A stretch of DNA of 64,000 nucleotides from Leptotrichia buccalis C-1013-b (GCF_000023905.1 NC_013192.1:1984001-2048000); one strand, 5' to 3'; positions 18,522 through 29,095 are shown, counted from the first letter of the stretch. The notes: a model not told the origin generated them from the sequence alone. A program made the numbers and translations.

Positions 18522-21500
18522 TTAAGCATCTACATTCTTATCTAATTCAATTTGTTCCCCATCTTTATCATAAAGAGCAACATCTAGCCCAAGTGACTGG
18601 AATTCCTTAATTAATACTCTAAATGATTCTGGAGCGTCTGCTTCTGGCATTGCCTGTCCTTTTACGATAGCTTCATAAGTTTTTGTTCTTCCGCTGATGT
18701 CGTCTGATTTAACTGTAAGCATTTCTTGAAGGATATTTGATGCACCGTAGGCTTCCAATGCCCAAACTTCCATTTCCCCAAGTCTTTGTCCACCAAATTG
18801 AGCTTTTCCTCCAAGTGGCTGCTGAGTGACAAGTGAGTACGGTCCGATTGCTCTGGCGTGCATTTTGTCCTCTACCAAGTGGTGAAGTTTTAACATATAC
18901 ATACGTCCAACTGTTACTGGGTTGTCAAATGGCTGTCCAGTTCTTCCGTCAATCAGTTTTACTTTACCAGTTCTGCTGTATCCAGCTTCTTCCAAGTAAT
19001 TTTTAACATCCTCTTCACTTGCTCCATCAAATACTGGTGTTGCAATATATTTGTCAATATCTCCGATTGCAAGTCCCAAATGTACTTCCAAAACCTGTCC
19101 GATATTCATACGTGATGGCACTCCAAGTGGGTTAAGACAAACATCTATCGGTGTTCCATTTTCTAAATGCGGCATATCTTCGACTGGCAATACTCTTGAA
19201 ATTACCCCTTTGTTTCCATGACGTCCAGACATTTTATCCCCAACCATTATTTTTCTTTTTTCTGCAATATAAATTCTGATTAGTTTGTTTACTCCAGCTT
19301 TTAGGTCATCTCCATTTTCCTTAGATAATTCAAGCACATCCACAACAGTACCTTTTACTCCATGTGGAAGTCTTAATGAAGTATCTCTTACATCTTTTGC
19401 CTTTTCCCCAAAGATTGCACGCAGTAATTTTTCTTCTGCTGGTGGTTCAGTTTCTCCTTTAGGAGTTACTTTTCCAACAAGAATATCATCAGGAGTTACG
19501 TGAGCCCCTATTCTTATAATTCCATTTTCATCAAGATTTCTCAAGGCTTCTTCAGAAACATTAGGAATTTCCCTTGTAATTTCCTCATCACCTAATTTTG
19601 TAGTTCTTGCCTCAATGTCAAATTCCTCAATATGAATTGATGTGAACACATCATCTTTTCTAAGTCTTTCAGAAATAAGGATACCATCCTCAAAGTTATA
19701 CCCTTCCCAAGGCATAAATGCCAGCAGGATATTTTTACCTAACGCCAAATCTCCACCTGCAGTAGACGGTCCATCTGCAATAATATCACCTTTTTTAACT
19801 TTATCTCCCAAATCAATGATTGGCTTTTGATGTAAGCACATTGATTGGTTAGATTTTTCAAAGTTTAATAATCTATGATAATAATCTTTTCCATCCTCAT
19901 CTGTTACAATAATTTTTCTTGCGTCTACAAAAGTTACAGTTCCAGTTGCTTTTGAAGTAATAACTGCCCCTGAATCCACAGCAACTTTTCTTTCAAGCCC
20001 AGTTCCTACATAAGGAGCCTGAGTTTTTAATAATGGTACAGCTTGACGCTGCATATTTGACCCCATTAACGCACGATTGGCATCATCATGTTCCAAGAAT
20101 GGAATTAATCCTGCTGAAACAGATACTAGCTGTTTAGGCGACACATCCAGAATGTCAACTTTTGACTTATCAATATGCACAATTTCATCTCCGTAACGGC
20201 ACACAACTTCATCAGTCAAGAAGTTCCCATCTTTGTCAATAGGAGTATCAGCCTGTGCGATAAACAGTCCTTCCTCTTCATCAGCCGCTAAATATCTAAT
20301 ATCATTAAAATCAGCTTTTCCATCGTTTATTTTTACAAACGGAGTTTCAATAAATCCGTATTTATTAACTTTTCCATAAGTCGAAAGAGAAGCGATAAGT
20401 CCGATATTTGGTCCCTCTGGAGTTTCTATTGGACAAATTCTTCCGTAATGTGAATTATGAACGTCACGCACCTCAAATCCTGCTCTATCTCTAGAAAGTC
20501 CCCCTGGTCCTAATGCTGAAATTCTTCTCTTATGAGTCAATTCTGATAACGGATTAGACTGATCCATAAATTGTGATAGCTGTCCACTTCCAAAAAACTC
20601 AAGAATTAAAGCATTTAATGGTTTTGTATTTAATAAACTTTGTGGTGTCAATGTTGTGATATCTTGAATTGTCATTTTTTCTCTGACCATTTTAGACATT
20701 TTAAGCATCCCACCTTTTATTTGGATGGAAAGCAGCTCTCCAACACCTCTTACACGTCTATTTGACAAGTTGTCAATATCATCTGTAAATCCTTCCCCAC
20801 TTACAAGATTTTTTACATATTCAATAGTCTGTAAAACATCCTCTTTTGTCAATACGATTACATCCGCTGGCACATCCAGTTTCAATCTTTTGTTGACTTT
20901 ATATCTTCCGACATCTGCCAAATCATATCTTTGTGGATTAAAGAACATCTGCTTAACAAGCGATCTGGCACTGTCCACAGTTACCAAGTCTCCTGGACGC
21001 AATTTTCTAAACACTTCTATAACAGCCTCATCACTGTTTTTTGTACTATCATGAACCAAAGCATTAGCAATAATTCTATCTTCAGGTTTTACTTCCCAGA
21101 TACTAAGTACAGGCACTTTTGCATCAATTATTCTCTGGATAACTGGCATATCAATAATTTCTTCAGCTTCCGCCACAAATTCCCCAGTTTCTTCATCTAA
21201 AATATCTTCTTTTACAAAACTTCCTTCTAATCTTGAACGTAAAACTTCTTCCAGCTCAGTATCTCTATATTTTTCATAAAGTTCTGACACTTCAACTTCT
21301 TTTTCTTCAAAAAAGTGATTCATAATTTCTGCATTATTTGGAAAAAAATCCACTGCTTTTAAAAATACAGGTAATAAAACTTTCTTTCTTCTATCAATTT
21401 TTACATTTAAAATATCATTTTTATCAGTTTCAAATTCAAGCCATGTTCCTTTATAAGGGATGATTTTCCCAATGAACACATCTTTTCCTGTCTGAATATT

Positions 21501-21968
21501 CAATTCCTTGTTAAAAGTAATTCCTGGTGATCTGTGCAATTGAGAAATAACGACTCTTTCAGCACCATTTATAATAAACGTCGCTTTATCGGTCATAAGT
21601 GGTATATCTCCGAAATGAACTAATGTTTCCTGAATTTCTCCTGTCCTTTTGTTAGTTAATTTTAGTCTAACTTTTAATTGACCAGAATATGTTTTACCTC
21701 TTTTTTTACACTCTAATTCATCATTTAAAGGCTCATCATTATCGTGAATTTCATACCATAAATATTCTAATTTTAATAATCCATTACTGGATTCGATTGG
21801 AAAAATTTCATTAAAGATTGCTTCAAAACCTTTATTTTCTCTTTTTTGAGGCGGCACTTTTGTCTGCAAAAAATCTTCATATGAATTTAACTGAAATTCC
21901 AAAAAATGCGGCATTTCCCCTCTATCTACTATTTTTCCGAAACTATATCTTTCAATAAGTTTGTTCAT
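18522..21968 (-). CDS. rpoB: RNA polymerase beta subunit
   Basis: The beta subunit, 1148 residues. Recognisable parts include the rifampicin-pocket region ([31 protein letters not shown] written in parts: [44 protein letters not shown]), the catalytic-face segment [14 protein letters not shown], and the C-terminal [27 protein letters not shown] precedes the ATG. The order rplJ-rplL-rpoB is standard; a hairpin terminator and 537 bp separate it from rplL. The codons of the rifampicin pocket look wild type ([14 protein letters not shown]). Confidence 0.98.
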   Translation of the reverse strand: MNKLIERYSFGKIVDRGEMPHFLEFQLNSYEDFLQTKVPPQKRENKGFEAIFNEIFPIESSNGLLKLEYLWYEIHDNDEPLNDELECKKRGKTYSGQLKVRLKLTNKRTGEIQETLVHFGDIPLMTDKATFIINGAERVVISQLHRSPGITFNKELNIQTGKDVFIGKIIPYKGTWLEFETDKNDILNVKIDRRKKVLLPVFLKAVDFFPNNAEIMNHFFEEKEVEVSELYEKYRDTELEEVLRSRLEGSFVKEDILDEETGEFVAEAEEIIDMPVIQRIIDAKVPVLSIWEVKPEDRIIANALVHDSTKNSDEAVIEVFRKLRPGDLVTVDSARSLVKQMFFNPQRYDLADVGRYKVNKRLKLDVPADVIVLTKEDVLQTIEYVKNLVSGEGFTDDIDNLSNRRVRGVGELLSIQIKGGMLKMSKMVREKMTIQDITTLTPQSLLNTKPLNALILEFFGSGQLSQFMDQSNPLSELTHKRRISALGPGGLSRDRAGFEVRDVHNSHYGRICPIETPEGPNIGLIASLSTYGKVNKYGFIETPFVKINDGKADFNDIRYLAADEEEGLFIAQADTPIDKDGNFLTDEVVCRYGDEIVHIDKSKVDILDVSPKQLVSVSAGLIPFLEHDDANRALMGSNMQRQAVPLLKTQAPYVGTGLERKVAVDSGAVITSKATGTVTFVDARKIIVTDEDGKDYYHRLLNFEKSNQSMCLHQKPIIDLGDKVKKGDIIADGPSTAGGDLALGKNILLAFMPWEGYNFEDGILISERLRKDDVFTSIHIEEFDIEARTTKLGDEEITREIPNVSEEALRNLDENGIIRIGAHVTPDDILVGKVTPKGETEPPAEEKLLRAIFGEKAKDVRDTSLRLPHGVKGTVVDVLELSKENGDDLKAGVNKLIRIYIAEKRKIMVGDKMSGRHGNKGVISRVLPVEDMPHLENGTPIDVCLNPLGVPSRMNIGQVLEVHLGLAIGDIDKYIATPVFDGASEEDVKNYLEEAGYSRTGKVKLIDGRTGQPFDNPVTVGRMYMLKLHHLVEDKMHARAIGPYSLVTQQPLGGKAQFGGQRLGEMEVWALEAYGASNILQEMLTVKSDDISGRTKTYEAIVKGQAMPEADAPESFRVLIKEFQSLGLDVALYDKDGEQIELDKNVDA

Positions 21969-22116
21969 TTAAAAAATTCCTCCCTATAAAGAACATATTC
22001 TTTATTTATTCAATTTCAAATTAAATTTGTAATAAAAAATGTTCTCATAATTTCGATTTGTTATTATACTCAAACTGCTTTAAATCAAACTATTAAAAAT
22101 CAAACAGTTTTGCTGC

Positions 22117-22159
22117 TTGAGTAAAATAGTCGCAACTTTCGAGTCGGCTTTAAAATTGG
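22117..22159 (+). repeat. Dispersed ~40-bp repeat, copy D
   Basis: Begins TTGAGTAAAATAGTCGCAAC and continues through CGAGTCGGCTTTAAAAT. It matches copy A (which is on the minus strand) almost throughout, with small gaps, so this copy is inverted relative to the flanking genes. It looks like the least decayed copy. Confidence 0.55.
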
Positions 22160-22444
22160 TTAATTAATATGTGAACTTAAACAGTGTCATCAACTATTTA
22201 AGAAAATAATTTAAAATTTATCCATAATTTTATATACAAACTATATTTCTATTATTCCATAACTTAAAAAATAGACTAAAATAGTGTTATTTTGGATATT
22301 TAAACCCTGTATTTAGCCTTAAATTTTAATTATACTAATCACCTCTTTAAAATATAAGTTCAATTTTATTACTATGACTATGAATAATTTTAACTTATAA
22401 AAATTAATACAAAAAAGAATAATCCTTTTTCTAAATTTTATAGT

Positions 22445-22482
22445 GGAAAAAGACACTCTCTACGAAATTTAAGAGTGTCTTT
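22445..22482 (-). terminator. Terminator/attenuator after rplL
   Basis: Minus-strand AAAGACACTCT (22482-22472) pairs perfectly with AGAGTGTCTTT (22459-22449), 12-nt loop, followed by TTCC. An attenuator between rplL and rpoB is common in bacteria and sets the ratio of ribosomal protein to polymerase. Confidence 0.75.
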
Positions 22483-22505
22483 ACTATTGATTTGTTGTTT
22501 TTTTA

Positions 22506-22877
22506 CTATTTTAATTCTACAGTTGCTCCTGCACCTTCTAATTGAGCTTTAACAGCTTCAGCTTCTTCTTTAGAAACTCCTTCTTTAACTGCTTTTCCAC
22601 CAGCTTCAACTAATTCTTTAGCTTCTTTAAGTCCTAATCCTGTAATTCCTCTTACTTCTTTAATTACTGCTAATTTAGCTCCTCCTGGAGATACTAAGAT
22701 TACGTCGAATTCAGTTTTTTCTTCAGCTGCTGCACCTCCTGCTGCTGCACCTCCTGCAACTGCCACTGGTTGAGCTGATACTCCAAATGTTTCTTCAATA
22801 GCTTCAACTACTTCTTTTAATTCTAATACAGACATAGCTTTTAAATCTTCTATAAATTGTTCTTTATTAAATGCCAT
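22506..22877 (-). CDS. rplL: Ribosomal protein bL12 (L7/L12)
   Basis: The stalk protein that recruits translation GTPases. 123 residues: N-terminal dimerisation domain ([22 protein letters not shown]), an Ala/Gly-rich hinge ([15 protein letters not shown]) and the conserved C-terminal domain ([32 protein letters not shown]). TTAGGAGGAAAT is the ribosome binding site. It follows rplJ by 83 bp. Confidence 0.98.
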   Translation of the reverse strand: MAFNKEQFIEDLKAMSVLELKEVVEAIEETFGVSAQPVAVAGGAAAGGAAAEEKTEFDVILVSPGGAKLAVIKEVRGITGLGLKEAKELVEAGGKAVKEGVSKEEAEAVKAQLEGAGATVELK

Positions 22878-22960
22878 TATTTTATTTCCTCCTAATTTTC
22901 TTAAATTTATTTTTATTATTTTAGTTTATTTTTTATTTTTAAATAGTTTATTTCAAACGA

Positions 22961-23476
22961 TTACTCTGCAGCTACTGCTGGTTCTCCAGTTTCTTTTTGT
23001 TCTGCAACATTTGTCAATGCAACAGCCAACATTCTAACTGGCGACAACAATCCGTAAGCAATTTGACCAAGTAATTCGTCTCTTGATGGTAATTTAGCCA
23101 ATGCTTCCACAGTTGACACGTCAACTCTTTCAGATTCTAATAATCCACCTTTAATTGTCAATTTATCTTTTAATTTTTTTCCAAAATCAAAGATTAATTT
23201 AGATGGTGCAACTCCATCTTCATATCCTAATGCAAACGATGTAGTTCCTTCTAATAAATCATCAACATTTGTATCAAATCCTGCTTCCTTCAACGCTATC
23301 TTAAACAATCTGTTTTTAGCAACGAAATATTCTACTCCTGCTTCTCTAGCATTTTTACGAAGTTCAGTATCTTCATTAACGCTGATTCCTTTATAATCAA
23401 CAAATACTACTGCTTTAGCCTCTTTTAATTTTTCAACTAAACCTTTTACCGCTTCTAATTTTGCTTGTGCTGGCAA
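22961..23476 (-). CDS. rplJ: Ribosomal protein uL10
   Basis: L10 anchors L7/L12 dimers to the ribosome and represses its own operon by binding the mRNA leader. 171 residues, starting PAQAKLEAVKGLVEKLKEAKAVVFVDYKG. The start codon is TTG at 23476, seven bases after a perfect AGGAGGTG, which compensates for the weak codon. A recognisable L10 leader lies immediately upstream. The C-terminal helix that carries L12 dimers (SPVRMLAVALTNVAEQ) is present. Confidence 0.96.
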   Translation of the reverse strand: MPAQAKLEAVKGLVEKLKEAKAVVFVDYKGISVNEDTELRKNAREAGVEYFVAKNRLFKIALKEAGFDTNVDDLLEGTTSFALGYEDGVAPSKLIFDFGKKLKDKLTIKGGLLESERVDVSTVEALAKLPSRDELLGQIAYGLLSPVRMLAVALTNVAEQKETGEPAVAAE

Positions 23477-23499
23477 TTTGTTTCACCTCCTCATAATAA

Positions 23500-23640
23500 A
23501 AACCTCTGAAACAAAAACAATAAGCCCAGAGGTATCATACTATTATAAAATATCTATTATTTAATTTTAATATCTATTTGCAATAATATTTCACCTCGGT
23601 AGGGTTTAAAGAATTTATATTCTACCTACTGTCTTTGGTT
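23500..23640 (-). ncRNA. Ribosomal protein L10 leader (autoregulatory mRNA element)
   Basis: On the minus strand the leader reads AACCAAAGACAGTAGGTAGA (from 23640), then CTACCGAGGTGAAAT, then a stem CCTCTG (23532-23527) / CAGAGG (23508-23503) followed by TTTTTATTATG just before the rplJ site. The sequence order, with the GACAGUAGGU...CUACCGAGGU pairing and terminal hairpin, matches the L10 leader family, where L10 or the L10-L12 complex binds to limit rplJL expression. The last hairpin has a short T tract and may act as an attenuator. Confidence 0.85.
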
Positions 23641-23786
23641 ATTTATTTAGTTTATATAAACTAATATGTATTATTATACAATAACTTTTTAAAAATTGCA
23701 AGTACCTTTTAAAAAATTTGTATTTTTATTATAAATTACCGAATAGAAAATCTACTCGGCAAAATATAATTTACTAGATTATTTTA

Positions 23787-24494
23787 TTATTTAGCTACAA
23801 ATGCTCCAGCCAATAATGGATCAACTTTGATTCCAGGTCCCATAGTTAATGAGATTGCAACTGTTCTTAAATATTGTCCTTTTGAAGCAGCTGGTTTTAA
23901 TTTGATAATTTGGTCTAATGCAACTTTGAAGTTTTCTACGATAGCTTCTTTTGTGAAATCAACTTTACCGATTGGTAAGTGAATTGATCCTAATTTATCA
24001 ACTTTAAACGCAACTTTTCCTTTTTTAAATTCTTGAATTGTTTGTTCAATATTTGTTGTAACTGTTCCTGATTTAGGGTTAGGCATTAATCCTTTAGTTC
24101 CTAAAATTCTTCCTAATCTTCCTAATTTAGGCATCATATCAGGCGTAGCGATTACTAAATCAAAATCTAGCCATCCATTTTGAATTTTGTTGATGTATTC
24201 GTCGTCTCCCGCAAAATCTGCTCCTGCAGCTAATGCTTTATCAATATTTTCTCCACTTGTAATAGCTAATATTCTTACAGTTTTTCCTGTTCCATTTGGT
24301 AATGAAACTGTACCTCTTACTTGTTGATCAGCGTGTCTTGGATCTACTCCTAATCTTACTGCTAATTCTACTGTTTCAACAAATTTAGCACTTTTAGTAT
24401 CGAAAACTAATTCTAATGCTTCTTCTGGTGTATAAACTTTCATTTTATCTACTTTTTGAGAAATGTCGTTATATCTTTTTCCTCTTTTTGCCAT
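23787..24494 (-). CDS. rplA: Ribosomal protein uL1
   Basis: L1 forms the mobile stalk that moves deacylated tRNA out of the E site, and it represses translation of its own operon by binding mRNA that imitates its 23S rRNA site. 235 residues, with the signature MPKLGRLGRILGTKGLMPNPKSGTV and the KKGKVAFKVDKLGSIHLPIGK segment. A second uL1-site mimic lies between rplK and rplA, right at the AGGAGG of this gene. Confidence 0.98.
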   Translation of the reverse strand: MAKRGKRYNDISQKVDKMKVYTPEEALELVFDTKSAKFVETVELAVRLGVDPRHADQQVRGTVSLPNGTGKTVRILAITSGENIDKALAAGADFAGDDEYINKIQNGWLDFDLVIATPDMMPKLGRLGRILGTKGLMPNPKSGTVTTNIEQTIQEFKKGKVAFKVDKLGSIHLPIGKVDFTKEAIVENFKVALDQIIKLKPAASKGQYLRTVAISLTMGPGIKVDPLLAGAFVAK

Positions 24495-24503
24495 TTATTA
24501 TTT

Positions 24504-24542
24504 CCTCCTCTGTGGTAATTGAATTTACTAAATCTCCCACTT
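24504..24542 (-). promoter_or_regulatory. uL1-binding-site mimic before rplA
   Basis: On the minus strand GTGGGAGATTT (from 24540) and CAATTACCAC (to 24512) frame a small hairpin, followed by AGAGGAGG. The pair GTGGGAG...ATACCAC is the core of the L1 site in 23S rRNA (helices 76-77). The Shine-Dalgarno sequence lies 2-3 bases after the stem, so bound L1 could block initiation. It agrees with the element before rplK at all but two of 39 positions. Confidence 0.75.
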
Positions 24543-24604
24543 ATTCTAAATCATTTAAATTTTATTTTTTATTTATTCAACTTTTAAAATTTGAATAACT
24601 TTAA

Positions 24605-25030
24605 TTATTCAGAAATTTTAATTCCCATACTTCTTGCAGTTCCTGCAATAATGTTCATAGCTGCTTCAACTGTTCCAGCGTTTAAATCTGGCATTTTAGT
24701 TTCTGCAATTTCTTGTAATTGAGCTTTAGTTATAGTTCCAGCAACTTCTTTTATAGAGTTTCCAGCACCTTTTTGAACTTTAGCTGCTTTTTTTAATAAA
24801 TCTGATGCAGGTGGTGTTTTTAAAACGAATGTAAAACTTCTATCTGCATAAACAGTAATTTCTACTGGAATCACAAATCCCATCTTATCTTGTGTTTGTG
24901 CGTTAAATGATTTACAGAATTCTGCAATATTTACTCCATGTTGCCCCAATGCAGGCCCTACTGGTGGTGCAGGATTCGCTTTCCCTGCTTCTAATTGTAA
25001 TTTAATCTTTCCGATTACTTCTTTAGCCAT
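24605..25030 (-). CDS. rplK: Ribosomal protein uL11
   Basis: L11 binds the GTPase-associated region of 23S rRNA. 141 residues with the signature [21 protein letters not shown] at the N-terminus (cited in part: [19 protein letters not shown]) and the RNA-binding C-terminal domain ending [13 protein letters not shown]. It sits between nusG and rplA as usual and has a uL1-site mimic directly before its AGGAGG. Confidence 0.98.
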   Translation of the reverse strand: MAKEVIGKIKLQLEAGKANPAPPVGPALGQHGVNIAEFCKSFNAQTQDKMGFVIPVEITVYADRSFTFVLKTPPASDLLKKAAKVQKGAGNSIKEVAGTITKAQLQEIAETKMPDLNAGTVEAAMNIIAGTARSMGIKISE

Positions 25031-25034
25031 TTTT

Positions 25035-25073
25035 CCTCCTCTGTGGTAATTGAATTTGTTAAATCTCCCACTT
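25035..25073 (-). promoter_or_regulatory. uL1-binding-site mimic before rplK
   Basis: GTGGGAGATTT (minus strand, from 25071) and CAATTACCAC (to 25043) with an inner ATTT/AAAT stem, followed by AGAGGAGG. This is the expected location for L1 repression of the L11-L1 operon. It differs from the element before rplA only in the apical loop (AAC versus AGT), which keeps the stem. Confidence 0.8.
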
Positions 25074-25160
25074 TTTCTTCAAATTAAAATTTCGCTAATT
25101 ATTATTCTTTAATAATACTTCTTGTTTATTTTTTATCTTTATTTATCCTTTTTTAGACTC

Positions 25161-25784
25161 TTAATAGTCTATTTTTGCTATTTCAGTATGTTCAACTTCT
25201 ACTGGAGTCAAACGTCCTAAAACTTCAAGCATTACTTTTACTTTTCCATGTTCATAGTCGATTTCTGCGATTTCACCTTGTTGTCCATCAAAAGATCCAC
25301 CTTTTACTTCAACAACTTCACCAACTTTAAAATCAATATCAATTCTCGGAGAAGTTTCCCCTTCAACATCAATTCCAATTTTAGCTAGTAAATTTGAAGC
25401 TTCTTCATCAGATAACGGTATTGGATCACTTCCAACTCCAACAAATCCAGTTACTCCGTTTGTATTTCTAATTACATACCAAGCATCACTATCAACACGG
25501 TATCCCAATCCTAACTCATTTTCTTCCTTAACAGAAAGCATTTCTATCATTACATAACTTGGAAAAAGCTTTCTTGAAACTTTTACTTGTTTTCCACGTT
25601 TTTCTTCCAGAACTTCTTCTTCTGGAACTAAAATTCTAAAAACTTTATCTGTCAAATCTAGCGACTCTATTCTTTTTTCCAAATCAGCCGCAACTTTTTT
25701 TTCATAGCCAGAATAAGTATGAATTATATACCATTTTTTTTCATATATAATTTCATTTTCTACTTTTTCCTTTGTTTCAGTCAC
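25161..25784 (-). CDS. nusG: Transcription termination/antitermination factor NusG
   Basis: NusG binds the polymerase clamp and links it to Rho or ribosomes. 207 residues: an NGN domain (KKWYIIHTYSGYEKKVAADLEKRIE; LFPSYVMIEM; WYVIRNTNGVTGFVG) and a C-terminal KOW domain (FKVGEVVEVKGGSFDGQQGEI). A 15-residue acidic/Lys N-terminal extension precedes the NGN domain. It is one base past the secE stop codon, so the two are coupled. Confidence 0.97.
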   Translation of the reverse strand: MTETKEKVENEIIYEKKWYIIHTYSGYEKKVAADLEKRIESLDLTDKVFRILVPEEEVLEEKRGKQVKVSRKLFPSYVMIEMLSVKEENELGLGYRVDSDAWYVIRNTNGVTGFVGVGSDPIPLSDEEASNLLAKIGIDVEGETSPRIDIDFKVGEVVEVKGGSFDGQQGEIAEIDYEHGKVKVMLEVLGRLTPVEVEHTEIAKIDY

Positions 25785-25785
25785 T

Positions 25786-26001
25786 TTACGCGCCTCCTAT
25801 AAGATTTTTTAAAACTTCACTTATTTTTGCTAACACAAAATTAAATGCCGTATCAAAAAGAAGTGTATATATAGCTATAAAAGCTGTCATCAAAATTACA
25901 ATTACGGTAACATGATAAACTTCAATTTTATCCGGCCAGTATATTTTTTTATATTCTTCACGTAAATTTCCAAAAGCTTCTTTTAAATTAAATTTACTCA
26001 T
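25786..26001 (-). CDS. secE: Preprotein translocase subunit SecE
   Basis: A single-span subunit of the SecYEG channel. 71 residues: an amphipathic helix (LREEYKKIYWPDKIE, with the conserved W-P) followed by one membrane segment (VTVIVILMTAFIAIYTLLFD). It precedes nusG in the usual secE-nusG pair and follows tRNA-Trp. Confidence 0.95.
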   Translation of the reverse strand: MSKFNLKEAFGNLREEYKKIYWPDKIEVYHVTVIVILMTAFIAIYTLLFDTAFNFVLAKISEVLKNLIGGA

Positions 26002-26112
26002 AATTTTCTCCTAGAATCATTCAAGAATTTTCTGAATCCTTAAACTTCTACTTATTTTTAAACCATACTCAAAATCAATTTTTTATTACAAACACGTTAT
26101 TTCCAACATTAG

Positions 26113-26153
26113 CTTTATTTTCTCACAACTTAAGGTTATAAATATTCTAATGC
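26113..26153 (-). repeat. Dispersed ~40-bp repeat, copy C
   Basis: Minus strand begins GCATTAGAATATTTATAACC and continues TTAAGTTGTGAGAAAATAAAG. It keeps the TAGAAT...TATAAC...AGTTNTGA pattern of the other copies but is more diverged. It lies between tRNA-Trp and secE. Confidence 0.4.
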
Positions 26154-26208
26154 AATGTAGAAAAATTAAAATTGATTTCTTTTTAAAAAAAATTCTCATA
26201 AAATAAAA

Positions 26209-26284
26209 TGGCAGGCCAGGCAGGAATCGAACCCGCAACTTTCGGTTTTGGAGACCGACGCTCTACCAATTGAACTACTGACCT
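26209..26284 (-). tRNA. tRNA-Trp (anticodon CCA)
   Basis: A 76-nt cloverleaf with encoded CCA end. Acceptor strands AGGTCAG and CTGGCCT pair with one G-U; the anticodon loop is CTCCAAA with CCA at 26251-26249; the T loop is TTCGATT. It lies between rpmG and secE, an arrangement in which the tRNA is cotranscribed with ribosomal protein genes. Confidence 0.96.
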
Positions 26285-26300
26285 ATCTATTTTTATGAGA

Positions 26301-26450
26301 TTATTTAACTTCTCTGTAAAGAGAATGTCTTTTAAGCACTGGATTGTATTTTCTCATTTCTAATCTTTCAGGATGAGTTTTTTTATTTTTAGTTGTAACA
26401 TAATGTCTCAACTTAGTTTCAGTGCATTCTAAAATAACTTGTACTCTCAT
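26301..26450 (-). CDS. rpmG: Ribosomal protein bL33
   Basis: A 49-codon gene: [20 protein letters not shown], then [20 protein letters not shown], then RHSLYREVK. This is bL33 of the zinc-independent type: only one cysteine (C9) remains and the C-x-x-C pairs of the zinc form are absent. GGGAGGG precedes the ATG. It is the first gene of the rpmG-tRNA-Trp-secE-nusG-rplKA... group. Confidence 0.93.
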   Translation of the reverse strand: MRVQVILECTETKLRHYVTTKNKKTHPERLEMRKYNPVLKRHSLYREVK

Positions 26451-26506
26451 TGTTTTCTATCCCTCCCAATAAAATATTGGTATTACCAGAATAAACTAGC
26501 TTATTA

Positions 26507-26535
26507 ATAATATCATATTCCTCTTTTTTTGTCAA
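26507..26535 (-). promoter_or_regulatory. Strong sigma-70 promoter of the rpmG-secE-nusG-rpl cluster
   Basis: Consensus -35 TTGACA (26535-26530), 17-bp spacer ending TGA, and -10 TATTAT (26512-26507), so it also has an extended -10. It would give a leader of about 50 nt before rpmG. Confidence 0.8.
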
Positions 26536-26794
26536 TACTATTTTCTTTACTTTTTTTTTAAGTTTTTTTACGGTGTATTGTATAATCAAGTGCAACACTC
26601 AAAGAACCATCGTTTTTCCTTCTAGATTCTGTTATTTTGACAAATCAAACTTTTTTTGGCATTAATGATATTGTAAAAAAATGTAAATATACTTTCCTTA
26701 TGTATAAAAAAAGAAAAACTAATAAAAATAGTAAAAATCGATATTAAATAAAATAATCTAATACTAAATCCCATTTAACTTATCTTTTAAAATA
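26536..26794. other. Intergenic region upstream of the rpmG promoter
   Basis: About 260 bp of mostly featureless AT-rich DNA. The only higher-complexity stretch is 26571-26630, containing AATCAAGTGCAACACTC, which recalls terminal repeats of IS30-type elements but is too short to support a call. Confidence 0.3.
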
Positions 26795-26820
26795 TAAAAA
26801 CGAGGACATTAAATCCCCGT
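26795..26820 (-). terminator. Rho-independent terminator of glgP
   Basis: Minus-strand ACGGGGA (26820-26814) pairs with TCCTCGT (26806-26800), one G-U pair, 7-nt loop, followed by TTTTATA. It lies 11 bp after the glgP stop codon. Confidence 0.8.
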
Positions 26821-26830
26821 CTTATAAAAT

Positions 26831-29095
26831 TTATTTAGTTTTCCAGATTTCATTTTCATATTGTGCGATTGTTCTGTCTGATGAGAAGAATCCTGCTTTT
26901 GCTATGTTGTTTATTACTTTTTTGTACCACAAGTCTTTATTTTCGTAGTCTTTAAACATTCTTTCTTTTGTGTTGTAGTAATCTTCAAAGTCTATTAATG
27001 TCATAAACCAGTCTTTATTTATAAGTTCATTTTGAAGTCTTTCCAATCTTTCTTTGTTTCCTACTTTTATTAATTCATCAGAAGTTATGAAATCAACTAC
27101 TTCTTTTATTCCATCTTGAGTGTAGTAATCTTTTGAAACATAACCTGAAGTTTCGTATAATTCTATTATATCATCACTGTTTTTTCCGAAAATATAGATA
27201 TTATCGTCACCTACAAGTTCGTGAATCTCCACATTTGCTCCATCCATTGTTCCAAGAGTCAATGCTCCATTTAGCATAAATTTCATATTTCCAGTTCCAC
27301 TGGCTTCTTTTGAGGCAAGTGAGATTTGCTCAGAAATATCTGTTGCTGGAATAATTTTTTCAGCTAATCCTACATTGTAGTTTTCAACTAGGTAAACATT
27401 TAAGTATTTGTTTACTTCTGGGTCATTGTTTATTATTTCCGATAGACAAAGTATTAAGTGGATTATGTCTTGAGCAATGATGTAGGCTGGCGCAGCTTTT
27501 CCACCAAATAATACTGTTATCTTTCTTTCTGGTAATTTTCCATTTTTAATGTCTAAATATTTTTTAATTACATACAAAGCGTTCATTTGTTGACGTTTAT
27601 ATTCGTGGAATCTCTTAATTTGAGTATCAATGATACTGTTTTCATCAATAACGATTCCTTGTGTATGCTGTAAGTATTTTTTCAATTTAATTTTATTTTC
27701 GTGTTTGATTTGTGATAATTTTTCATAAACATTTTTATCATCAACATATTTTAAAAGTTCTTTTAGATTTTCAGCATCTGTCAAGTATCCTGTACCAATT
27801 AATTCTTTCAAGTAATCTGCCAAGTCTTCGTTACAACTTTCAAGCCATCTTCTGAATGTAATACCATTTGTTTTATTATTAAATTTGTTTGGATAAATTT
27901 CATAAAATTCTTTAAGTTCACTATTTTTCAAGATTTCAGTATGCAAATAAGCAACTCCGTTTACACTTGAAGAAAAATGAATATCCATATTTGCCATGTG
28001 AACTCTGTTTTGTCCATCAATAATTTGTACTTTTTCATCTGAATATTTAGCTTTTATAACTTTATCCAATTTTTTTATAATTTCAACAATGTTCGGCACA
28101 ACTTCTTCAAGATAGTCTAGAGGCCATTTTTCCAATGCTTCTGCCAAAATTGTATGATTTGTATATCCTGTCATTTTTGTTACAATTTCTGTTGCTTCTT
28201 CAAAAGAAATATTATGCTCTTCTGTCATAATACGGATTAATTCAGGAATTACCATACTTGGGTGTGTATCGTTAATTTGAACAAATGCATAATCTGCTAA
28301 ATCGTGAATATTGCTTCCTTTTTCAGTTGCTTCAGCAATAATCAATCTTGCCGCATTTGATACCATGAAATATTGTTGGTAGATACGTAACAATTCCCCT
28401 TTTTTTGTACTGTCGTCAGGATATAGGAATAATGTTAAATTTTTTTCAACATTTTCTTCATCGAATGATATTCCATTTTCTATTAAATTGTAGTCAATAC
28501 TTTCAATATCGAATAAATTCAAGTAATTTTTTGTATCTTTTTCATACCCTAAAATATCAATTCTTTTTAATTTTGAATGTAAACTGAAGTTTTTGAATTT
28601 CACTTCATATCCAATATTTGTATCTCTTAGCCAGCTTTGGTCTTCTATCCAGTAGTTTGCCTCAGCTTTTTGCTCATTGTTTTTGAAAACTTGTTTGAAC
28701 AGTCCGCAGTGATAGTTAAGTCCAACTCCTTCTCCATTGATTCCTAAAGTTGACATTGAATCAATAAAGCATGAAGCAAGTCTTCCAAGTCCACCGTTTC
28801 CTAATGAAGGTTCAGTTTCCACTTCTTCAACGTGGCTTAAGTTTTTCCCTGCCGCCTTTAATTCTTCCCTAACTTCTTTATAAATTCCTAAATTAATCAA
28901 ATTATTTGACAATAATTTCCCAATTAAAAATTCTGCAGAAATGTAGTATATTTTCTTTTTAGAATTATTTGCAGTTTTTTCATCTGCTCTTTCTTTAACA
29001 TATTCAAGTAATTTATAGTAAATTTCTTGATTTGTCATTTCACTTATTTTTTTTTCATTTCTTTTTTGTAAAAAATCTGTAAAATTGTAGTTCAC
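26831..29095 (-). CDS. glgP: Glycogen/maltodextrin phosphorylase
   Basis: Releases glucose-1-phosphate from alpha-1,4-glucans using pyridoxal phosphate. 754 residues, typical of the short bacterial form lacking the long regulatory N-terminal extension. Seen in order: [19 protein letters not shown], the glycogen/catalytic core ([30 protein letters not shown]), and the PLP-lysine region [20 protein letters not shown]. No other glycogen genes are adjacent, so whether the substrate is glycogen or maltodextrin is open. Strong promoter, palindrome and structured leader lie upstream. Confidence 0.95.
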   Translation of the reverse strand: MNYNFTDFLQKRNEKKISEMTNQEIYYKLLEYVKERADEKTANNSKKKIYYISAEFLIGKLLSNNLINLGIYKEVREELKAAGKNLSHVEEVETEPSLGNGGLGRLASCFIDSMSTLGINGEGVGLNYHCGLFKQVFKNNEQKAEANYWIEDQSWLRDTNIGYEVKFKNFSLHSKLKRIDILGYEKDTKNYLNLFDIESIDYNLIENGISFDEENVEKNLTLFLYPDDSTKKGELLRIYQQYFMVSNAARLIIAEATEKGSNIHDLADYAFVQINDTHPSMVIPELIRIMTEEHNISFEEATEIVTKMTGYTNHTILAEALEKWPLDYLEEVVPNIVEIIKKLDKVIKAKYSDEKVQIIDGQNRVHMANMDIHFSSSVNGVAYLHTEILKNSELKEFYEIYPNKFNNKTNGITFRRWLESCNEDLADYLKELIGTGYLTDAENLKELLKYVDDKNVYEKLSQIKHENKIKLKKYLQHTQGIVIDENSIIDTQIKRFHEYKRQQMNALYVIKKYLDIKNGKLPERKITVLFGGKAAPAYIIAQDIIHLILCLSEIINNDPEVNKYLNVYLVENYNVGLAEKIIPATDISEQISLASKEASGTGNMKFMLNGALTLGTMDGANVEIHELVGDDNIYIFGKNSDDIIELYETSGYVSKDYYTQDGIKEVVDFITSDELIKVGNKERLERLQNELINKDWFMTLIDFEDYYNTKERMFKDYENKDLWYKKVINNIAKAGFFSSDRTIAQYENEIWKTK

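Larger units (their letters stand above)
21969..22505. other. rplL-rpoB intergenic region
   Basis: 537 bp between rplL and rpoB. It contains the rplL-proximal hairpin (22445-22482), a full copy of the dispersed 40-bp repeat (22117-22159) and, beside it, an imperfect inverted repeat with arms ACTCAAACTGC (from 22069) and GCTGCTTGAGT (to 22122). A TATAAT on the minus strand near 22065 could be an rpoB promoter -10, but its -35 is weak. Nothing coding is seen. Confidence 0.5.

Noticed and set aside
22060-22095. rpoB promoter in the rplL-rpoB gap
   Set aside because: TATAAT is present on the minus strand but the best -35 candidate (TTGATT) is only 14 bp away; not listed as a feature.
26571-26630. 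Possible IS30-type terminal repeat or transposase tail (AATCAAGTGCAACACTC)
   Set aside because: Only a short resemblance; no second end, no reading frame of useful length and no duplication. Kept only as a note in the gap description.
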